A stretch of 41,226 bases of DNA, taken from the NCBI GenBank assembly GCA_002729695.1, contig PBYQ01000041.1, positions 1 through 41,226 of the forward strand, written 5' to 3'. The translations under genes were made by a program, and so were the position numbers. The DNA comes from Citromicrobium sp. GTDB taxonomy: Bacteria; Pseudomonadota; Alphaproteobacteria; Sphingomonadales; Sphingomonadaceae. Under the pieces are notes generated by a model. That model saw nothing but the letters and a program-made list of their open reading frames with translations. It had not been told where the DNA came from and made no database searches. This document shows, one piece after another, positions 35,522 through 41,226 of this stretch; position 1 is the first letter of the stretch; each line of letters starts with the position of its first letter.

Positions 35522-36513
35522 TGGCCTCGCGCTCGAAAAGCCGGAACGCGCCGCAAGGCCCCTCGCCCTTCGCGGTCGAGGCGGATTCGCTGCCCGAGGG
35601 CAAGTTCACCGATCCCGATGTCACCGCCGATGGGTCGCAGCGCGCCGAGGTGCCGTTGCTCACGCTGGAGACACTGTGGCTGTGCACCGGTACGCTGTGC
35701 AACCTCGCCTGCGCTACCTGCTACATCGAGAGCAGCCCGACCAACGATGCGCTAGTCTACCTGACCACCGAGCATGCCGCGCGCTATTTCGACGAGATCG
35801 AACGCGACGGTTGGAATACCCGCGAGATCGGCTTCACCGGCGGCGAGCCGTTCATGAATCCGCATTTCATGGCGATGCTGGAGGATGCGCTGTCGCGCGG
35901 GTTCGAGGTGTTGGTGCTATCGAACGCGATGAAGCCGATGCGGCAGCATGAGGAGAAATTGCTCGCCTTGCAAAAGGCTTACGGTGCGAAGCTGACGATC
36001 CGCGTGAGCCTCGATCACCACACAAAGGCGGTCCACGAAGGGGAACGCGGCGCTAACAGCTGGGACGCGGCCATCGACGGTCTCAAATGGCTATCCGACA
36101 ACCGGTTCTCGATCGCGGTCGCGGGGCGATTGCTGCCCGGCGAAGGCATGGTCGAGGCGCGCGAGGGTTATGCTGCGCTGTTCGAGCGCGAGACAATCCG
36201 CATCGACGCGAAAGACCCGGTGCGCTGCGTGCTGTTTCCCGAGATGGACGCGGACAAGGACGTCGCCGAGATCACCACAGCGTGCTGGGACATCCTGGGC
36301 AAATCACCCGCAGATATCATGTGCGCAACCAGCCGCATGGTCGTCCACCGCAACGGAGAAACCTCCCCACGCGTCGTCGCCTGCACGTTGATCCCCTACG
36401 ACAAGGGGTTCGACCTGGGCGAGACGCTCGCCGAGGCGAACCTGGCGGTGAAGCTCAACCACCCGCACTGCGCGCGCTTCTGCGTCCTCGGCGGCGCGAG
36501 CTGTTCGGCGTGA
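35521..36513 (+). CDS. Radical SAM protein with SPASM-like C-terminal cysteines
   Basis: 330 residues. The radical SAM cluster motif is CNLACATC (C60, C64, C67), followed by the SAM-binding GFTGGEP (104-110). The C-terminal third has further cysteines: C268, C288, and C317, C321, C328 (CARFCVLGGASC), the kind of pattern that binds auxiliary 4Fe-4S clusters in SPASM/twitch enzymes. Such enzymes modify peptides or small molecules. No precursor peptide is seen nearby. It is not the ArsS family by its motif. It is translationally coupled to the preceding oxidoreductase, and its stop lies just before the stop of glcB. Confidence 0.9.
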   Translation: MASRSKSRNAPQGPSPFAVEADSLPEGKFTDPDVTADGSQRAEVPLLTLETLWLCTGTLCNLACATCYIESSPTNDALVYLTTEHAARYFDEIERDGWNTREIGFTGGEPFMNPHFMAMLEDALSRGFEVLVLSNAMKPMRQHEEKLLALQKAYGAKLTIRVSLDHHTKAVHEGERGANSWDAAIDGLKWLSDNRFSIAVAGRLLPGEGMVEAREGYAALFERETIRIDAKDPVRCVLFPEMDADKDVAEITTACWDILGKSPADIMCATSRMVVHRNGETSPRVVACTLIPYDKGFDLGETLAEANLAVKLNHPHCARFCVLGGASCSA

Positions 36514-36514
36514 C

Positions 36515-38611
36515 CTAGCCCCCCGCCTTCACCTTCTGGCGATAGGCATGCAGCAGCGGTTCGGTATAGCCGCTCGGCTGTTCGGCCCCCTCGAAAATCA
36601 GCGCGCGCGCGGCCTGGAATGCCATGCTGCCCTCCGGATCGTCCGCCATCGGCCGATAAGCGGGATCGCCCGCGTTCTGCATGTCGACCTTCCTCGCCAT
36701 CTCAAGCAGAACCTCGTCCACCTGCTGCGGGCTGACCACGCCATGCTCCAGCCAGTTGGCAATGTGCTGGCTCGAAATGCGCAGCGTGGCGCGATCTTCC
36801 ATCAGGCCGATATCGTCGATGTTGGGCACCTTCGAACAGCCGACACCCTGATCGACCCAGCGGACCACATAGCCCAGAATGCCCTGCGCATTGTTCTCCA
36901 GCTCTGCGCGGACATCCTCGGCGGGCCAGTTCACGCCATCGGCAAGCGGGATCGCCAGCAGGTCCGAAAGCGGCGCGATCCCTTCCTTCGAGCGTTCGCC
37001 CTGACGTTCGAACACGTCTACCAGATGGTAATGCGTCGCATGCAAGGTCGCGGCGGTCGGTGACGGGACCCATGCCGTATTGGCGCCCGACATCGGGTGG
37101 CCGATCTTCTCGCTCAGCATGTCCGCCATCCGGTCGGGCATGGCCCACATGCCCTTGCCGATCTGCGCCTTGCCCGAAAGCCCGCAGGCAAGCCCGATCT
37201 GCACGTTGCGATCCTCGTACGCCGCGATCCAGGGCGTCTCTTTCATCGCGCCCTTGCGCAGCATCGCGCCGCCCCGCATCGAGGTGTGGATTTCGTCGCC
37301 CGTGCGGTCGAGGAAGCCGGTGTTGATGAACATGACCCGGTCTTTCACCGCGTGGATACACGCCGCGAGATTGGCGGAGGTCCGCCGTTCCTCATCCATC
37401 ACGCCAACCTTGATCGTGTTGCGTGCCAGCCCGAGCATATCCTCCACCGCGTCGAACAGGTCGTTGGTGAAGGCGCATTCCTCGGGCCCGTGCATCTTCG
37501 GTTTGACGAGGTAGATCGATCCGGCGCGGCTGTTCTTCAGGCCTTCGCTCCGCCGCAGATCGTGCAGCGCGATGGTTGCGGTCATGATCGCGTCGAGAAT
37601 GCCCTCGGGAGCCTCGCCGCCATCGGGCAGCGTCACTGCGGGCGTGGTCATCAAGTGGCCGACATTGCGCGCGAGCAGCAGGCTGCGCCCGGGCAGCGTA
37701 AACGGCTTGCCCTCCAGATCGACATACTCGCGATCCGGGTTGAGCGTGCGGGTCATATCCTCCCCGCCCTTCATGAAGGTTTCCGACAGGTCGCCCTGCA
37801 TCAGGCCGAGCCAGTTGGAATAGCCCAGCACCTTGTCCTCGGCATCGACTGCCGCAACCGAATCCTCGAAATCGCAGATCGTCGAGAGCGCGGATTCGAG
37901 GATTATGTCGGCGACGCCCGCCTTATCGGTCTTGCCGACGGGATGATCCGGATCGATCACGATCTCGATATGCAGCCCGTTGTGGCGAATGAGCCAGTTC
38001 TCACCCGACCTGCCAACAACCTTCGCATCGCCCTTCAGCTTGGGCTCGCTGCCATCCCAGTTGCGCCAGATCTGACCATCGAGCGGAACGGCACGGTCGA
38101 GGAACTGGCGCCCCCAGTCGATCACCTGCGCGCCGCGTTCCTCGTCGTAGCCGCCTTTTGCGGGCTGACCCGGGATCGCGTCGGTGCCGTATAGAGCATC
38201 GTAGAGACTGCCCCAGCGCGCATTGGCGGCGTTCAGGAGAAAGCGGGCATTGAGCACGGGCACCACCAGCTGCGGCCCGGCAATCCGGGCCAGCTCCGGG
38301 TCGACATTCTGCGGGTTCACAGCGAACGCATCCGGCTCGGGCACCAGATAGCCAAGCTCCGTCAGGAACGAGCCGTATTGTTCGTTATCGATCGGCGCAG
38401 GGTTCGCACGATGCCAGTCATCGATCTTGGACTGCAGCGCCTCGCGCTTTTGCAGCAAATTGCGGTTCTCGGGCACGAAATGCTGGAATATCTCCGCCGA
38501 CTTTGCCCAGAACGCATCCGACGCAATATCCAGCCCCGGAAGCACGCGCACCTCGACGAATTCCGCCAGCTCATCGGCAACCTTCAGTCCAGCGAGTTCG
38601 CGCATACCCAT
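36515..38611 (-). CDS. glcB: Malate synthase G
   Basis: 698 residues, the single-subunit G isoform. It condenses glyoxylate with acetyl-CoA to malate in the glyoxylate cycle or glycolate use. Motifs: [33 protein letters not shown], and the C-terminal [13 protein letters not shown] with catalytic Asp in [12 protein letters not shown]. The ATG at 38611 opens [18 protein letters not shown], the family start; a second ATG is two codons on. aceA is not in the window. Upstream lies an unusual pair of palindromes. Confidence 0.97.
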   Translation of the reverse strand: MGMRELAGLKVADELAEFVEVRVLPGLDIASDAFWAKSAEIFQHFVPENRNLLQKREALQSKIDDWHRANPAPIDNEQYGSFLTELGYLVPEPDAFAVNPQNVDPELARIAGPQLVVPVLNARFLLNAANARWGSLYDALYGTDAIPGQPAKGGYDEERGAQVIDWGRQFLDRAVPLDGQIWRNWDGSEPKLKGDAKVVGRSGENWLIRHNGLHIEIVIDPDHPVGKTDKAGVADIILESALSTICDFEDSVAAVDAEDKVLGYSNWLGLMQGDLSETFMKGGEDMTRTLNPDREYVDLEGKPFTLPGRSLLLARNVGHLMTTPAVTLPDGGEAPEGILDAIMTATIALHDLRRSEGLKNSRAGSIYLVKPKMHGPEECAFTNDLFDAVEDMLGLARNTIKVGVMDEERRTSANLAACIHAVKDRVMFINTGFLDRTGDEIHTSMRGGAMLRKGAMKETPWIAAYEDRNVQIGLACGLSGKAQIGKGMWAMPDRMADMLSEKIGHPMSGANTAWVPSPTAATLHATHYHLVDVFERQGERSKEGIAPLSDLLAIPLADGVNWPAEDVRAELENNAQGILGYVVRWVDQGVGCSKVPNIDDIGLMEDRATLRISSQHIANWLEHGVVSPQQVDEVLLEMARKVDMQNAGDPAYRPMADDPEGSMAFQAARALIFEGAEQPSGYTEPLLHAYRQKVKAGG

Positions 38612-38647
38612 CCCCTATCCTTCTTCTTTTCTGGTCATTTCGCAGTT

Positions 38648-38696
38648 GCACAATGTGCTTGGCGTGGCCCACCCGCTCAAGTCAATTGCGAATTGA
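38648..38696. promoter_or_regulatory. Two palindromes in the glcB upstream region
   Basis: GCACAATGTGC (38648-38658) is a perfect 5-bp inverted repeat with a one-base centre. TCAATT-GCG-AATTGA (38682-38696) is a perfect 6-bp inverted repeat. Both lie 36-85 bases ahead of the glcB start, in the gap before the fumC stop, so they could be operator sites for a regulator of C2 metabolism. I cannot name the regulator. Confidence 0.4.
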
Positions 38697-38709
38697 GACC
38701 CAATCGCGG

Positions 38710-40161
38710 TCAGGCCCCCGCAACCCCGTGGCCGATCATCGTTTCCGGCTTTACGATCCGGTCATATTCCTCGGCGCTCACCTTGCCGCTGGCAATCGCC
38801 TCTTCGCGCAATGTGGTGCCGTTCGCGTCGGCCGCCTCCGCGATATGCGCGGCATCGATATAGCCGATCTCGGGCACCAGGGCGGTGACGAGCATCAGCG
38901 ACTGCTCTCGCAGGCTTGCAATCCGTTCCTCATCGAGTTCGGTCCCCTCGATGGCATTGGTACGGAAGCTGGCGCAGCCATCGGCGAGGATGCGGACCGA
39001 GTGCAGCACATTTGCGGCGATCACGGGACGCATGGCGTTCAACTGCAGATTGCCCCAGCTGCCCGCCATTGCATTGGCCGTATCATGCCCGATCACCTGC
39101 ATCGCGACCATCAGCAGCGCCTCGCTCTGCGTGGGATTGACCTTCCCCGGCATGATCGACGAGCCCGGTTCGTTCTGCGGCAGTTTCAGTTCGCCAATGC
39201 CGCAGCGCGGCCCGCTCGCCAGCCAGCGCACATCGTTGGCGATCTTGATCAGCGCGACGGACACTCCGCGCAAAGCCGCCGACAACCGCACCGTCGCGTC
39301 GAGCGTCGCCTGCGCATGAAACTTGTTCGGCGCAGTGCGGATCGGCAGCCGCGTCTGCCGCGCTATCTCGGCGGCAACGTCTTCAGCGAAACCGTCTGGC
39401 GCATTGAGCCCGGTGCCGACCGCCGTTCCGCCAAGCGCGATCTCGAGCAGTGCTTCGCGCGCATGCGCAAGATCGGACGCAGCAATGCGGAGCGCCTCGG
39501 CCCATGCGCTCCATTCCTGCCCGACCGATAGCGGCACAGCATCCTGCAAATGGGTGCGACCGATCTTGGTCACATCCTTCCACTCGCAGGCCTTCCTCTC
39601 GATCACCTCGGCCAGCTCCTCGAGCTCGGGCAGGAGCTGCGCATCGAGCGCGCCGATCATGGCGAGATGCATGGCGGTGGGGAACGTATCGTTGGAGGAT
39701 TGGCTCTTGTTGACGTCGTCGTTGGGTGCAACCGGCTTCTGGCTGCCCAATTCGCCGCCCAGCAGCTGTATCGAGCGGTTGGCGATCACCTCGTTCACGT
39801 TCATGTTGGTCTGCGTGCCCGAGCCGGTCTGCCACACCCGTAGCGGGAAGTGATCGTCGAGTTCGCCGGCGACCAGCTCATCGCAAGCCGCGGCAATGGC
39901 CTCGCACTTGTCCTGCGGCAGCAGGCCCTGGCGCGCGTTCACGATGGCCGCCGCCTTCTTGAGATACCCATAGGCGCGGCACAGTTCGATCGGCATGCGA
40001 TCTTCGCCGATGGCAAAATGTTCCAGCGAACGCGCCGTCTGCGCGCCCCAATAGCGGTCGGCGGGGACCCGGACCTCACCCATCGAATCAAATTCGACGC
40101 GCTCACCCTTCGTGTCGATGCCGACCGGAAGGTCGTGATTTATGCGCCCCTTGTCTGTCAC
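38710..40161 (-). CDS. fumC: Fumarate hydratase class II
   Basis: 483 residues. Converts fumarate to malate in the TCA cycle; cytoplasmic. Family signature GSSIMPGKVNP, plus SSNDTFPTAMHLA and TGSGTQTNMNVNEVIANR, are clear. The start GTG at 40161 has an AAAGGA ribosome site, while the family core starts at about residue 20; an ATG at MGEVRVPADRYWG would give a shorter form. The upstream in-frame extension is spurious. It is followed by glcB on the same strand, 98 bases away. Confidence 0.96.
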   Translation of the reverse strand: MTDKGRINHDLPVGIDTKGERVEFDSMGEVRVPADRYWGAQTARSLEHFAIGEDRMPIELCRAYGYLKKAAAIVNARQGLLPQDKCEAIAAACDELVAGELDDHFPLRVWQTGSGTQTNMNVNEVIANRSIQLLGGELGSQKPVAPNDDVNKSQSSNDTFPTAMHLAMIGALDAQLLPELEELAEVIERKACEWKDVTKIGRTHLQDAVPLSVGQEWSAWAEALRIAASDLAHAREALLEIALGGTAVGTGLNAPDGFAEDVAAEIARQTRLPIRTAPNKFHAQATLDATVRLSAALRGVSVALIKIANDVRWLASGPRCGIGELKLPQNEPGSSIMPGKVNPTQSEALLMVAMQVIGHDTANAMAGSWGNLQLNAMRPVIAANVLHSVRILADGCASFRTNAIEGTELDEERIASLREQSLMLVTALVPEIGYIDAAHIAEAADANGTTLREEAIASGKVSAEEYDRIVKPETMIGHGVAGA

Positions 40162-40562
40162 GGCGGTCCTTTCCGGTGCTCTCTTCGAGAACCGAGCGCA
40201 ACGCCGCTCGTTCCCAATTCTGGCCGGACAGAGGGGTAAGCATGGACCGTTGAGGGGGCGCTGCATCATGCATCCGGCGTGAGTGGGGGCGGGGATAACT
40301 TGGCCCGAGAAAAGGCGCTTCCCGCATCACGTCATTCGAGATGCCCCCACTAACCCGTCGCGGAGCGGGAGGCGTTGAACGGTCTCGCCCTCCAATATGG
40401 CAGAGCAGGTGGTCGACGCTATTGGACAGGCCCGGCGCAGCGAACCGGGTTGCCTCATCTGGATCCCTATTGCTCCAATCGAGCGAGCAACCCGTACTCG
40501 GTCACGCCGAGGGGGCTGCGCGAGCGCACCTGCCGAATGACATGCCGATGGCCCAAAACAGC
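40162..40562. other. Intergenic region between fumC and the rRNA operon terminator, no gene seen
   Basis: About 400 bases. It should hold the fumC promoter, reading left. I see no convincing ORF, tRNA or rRNA in it on either strand. The short frames in it have no recognisable protein and overlap the operon end. Confidence 0.6.
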
Positions 40563-40588
40563 AAAAGCCCCGCTAGAAGCAGCGAGGC
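40563..40588 (-). terminator. Terminator of the rRNA operon
   Basis: Read on the minus strand, GCCTCGCT / AGCGGGGC (stem, one U.G pair, 40588-40581 with 40574-40567) with a 6-base loop is followed by TTTTGCTGTTTT. It lies 30 bases after the initiator tRNA. Confidence 0.75.
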
Positions 40589-40617
40589 GTAAAAGGGTCA
40601 TGTTTTCGGGGTTTCGG

Positions 40618-40694
<77 letters not shown>

Positions 40695-40706
40695 GCACCG
40701 ATTGTC

Positions 40707-40752
40707 GGCGTCAGAGACGCCAAAAGGGCCGCCCAGTAATGGGTCAGCCCTT
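40707..40752 (-). terminator. Hairpins in the 5S to tRNA-fMet spacer
   Basis: On the minus strand, AAGGG...CCCTT (40752-40748 with 40728-40724) with inner CCCA/TGGG ends in CCCTTTT, a terminator-like structure. It is followed by GGCGTC-TCT-GACGCC (40721-40707), a perfect 6-bp hairpin. They may process the transcript or attenuate it before the tRNA. Confidence 0.5.
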
Positions 40753-40798
40753 CGACTTGTGAATGGGTTTGTTTTCCCCGCTGCCCGCAAGCTGCAAT

Positions 40799-40914
40799 GC
40801 CTCGCGGCGACCTACTCTTCCAGTGCTTGAGCACTAGTACCATCGGCGCTGCCTGGTTTCACGGCCGAGTTCGAGATGGGATCGGGTGGGTCACAGGCGC
40901 TATGACCACGAAGC
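40799..40914 (-). rRNA. 5S ribosomal RNA
   Basis: About 116 bases. The conserved inner sequence GACCCACCCGATCCCATCTC is seen on the minus strand, with helix I formed by GCTTCGTGG and CCGCGAGGC (G.U pairs included). Ends are set by this helix and are accurate to a few bases. Confidence 0.95.
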
Positions 40915-40988
40915 AATGAAGCTTGCGTGCGGCGGGTTATAATCGATGTATTCGAGGCGTCTATCTGGCTTCGAGCATTCTTTCCGCT

Positions 40989-41018
40989 CAACGATGCCTG
41001 CAAGCAGGACTGTCGTTG
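40989..41018 (-). repeat. Processing hairpin in the 23S-5S spacer
   Basis: Stem CAACGA / TCGTTG (40989-40994 with 41013-41018) enclosing CCTGC-AA-GCAGG. It lies directly downstream of the 23S 3' end and probably is a processing stem. Confidence 0.5.
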
Positions 41019-41029
41019 ATGGTGCAAAT

Positions 41030-41226
<197 letters not shown>

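Noticed and set aside
30798..36513. Calling the cluster an arsenosugar pathway
   Set aside because: The two glycosyltransferase family names alone are not enough, since ArsM and an ArsS-type radical SAM protein are not present in the window.

Overview
This window looks like a piece of chromosome from a marine or aquatic alphaproteobacterium of the order Sphingomonadales, most likely Erythrobacteraceae (Erythrobacter, Qipengyuania, Citromicrobium type). The reasons are the high GC content, the alphaproteobacterial small families (DUF1465/RcdA-like, paired YdcH/DUF465), the protein similarities, and an NTQ-type microbial rhodopsin, a class already known from a few alphaproteobacteria. I see no phage, transposon, plasmid or CRISPR genes. 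Gene density is high, and nearly all gaps are under 200 bases.

Layout. Positions 161-7730: surE, a TrkA-N potassium channel, a DUF1761 membrane protein, rimO, a transglutaminase-like protease, an L,D-transpeptidase, then (minus strand) a CpoB/YbgF-like protein and tilS. Positions 7801-12269: rodZ-like gene, ptsP (nitrogen PTS enzyme I), two divergent YdcH-like small proteins and an RcdA-like protein. Positions 12288-19482: glpK, a metallo-beta-lactamase-fold hydrolase, a DUF4230 protein, a BCCT transporter, an unnamed membrane protein and nadA. Positions 19514-21985: a light-driven ion-pump rhodopsin with the NTQ motif (predicted inward chloride pump), its own terminator, and a divergent DUF2254 membrane protein. 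Positions 21989-27356: EamA transporter, old yellow enzyme, small lipoprotein plus lipB, a membrane protein and an MFS transporter. Positions 27386-29319 (minus strand): arsC, an orphan [2Fe-2S] subunit, a zinc-ribbon protein and a class II aldolase. Positions 29435-36513: MATE transporter, fatty-acid-hydroxylase-type enzyme, two glycosyltransferases of the families named TIGR04282 and TIGR04283 ('arsenosugar biosynthesis'), an SDR epimerase, a pyridine-nucleotide-disulfide oxidoreductase and a radical SAM protein with a SPASM-like Cys tail. Positions 36515-40161: malate synthase G and class II fumarase. Positions 40563-41226 (minus strand): the end of an rRNA operon: 23S 3' end, 5S, initiator tRNA and terminator.

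How the genes fit together. Most are housekeeping: translation (rimO, tilS, tRNA-fMet, rRNA), envelope (L,D-transpeptidase, rodZ, CpoB-like), cofactors (lipB, nadA), and C2/TCA metabolism (glcB, fumC). The two parts most worth attention are the NTQ rhodopsin with its divergent DUF2254 neighbour, and the 30.8-36.5 kb group. In that group two sugar-transferase-like enzymes, an epimerase-like SDR, a di-iron hydroxylase, a flavin oxidoreductase and a radical SAM enzyme lie together and suggest an uncharacterised glycoconjugate or modified-metabolite pathway. The family names point to arsenosugars and an arsenate reductase gene lies nearby, but the usual arsM and arsS genes are not in the window, so that reading is only a hypothesis.
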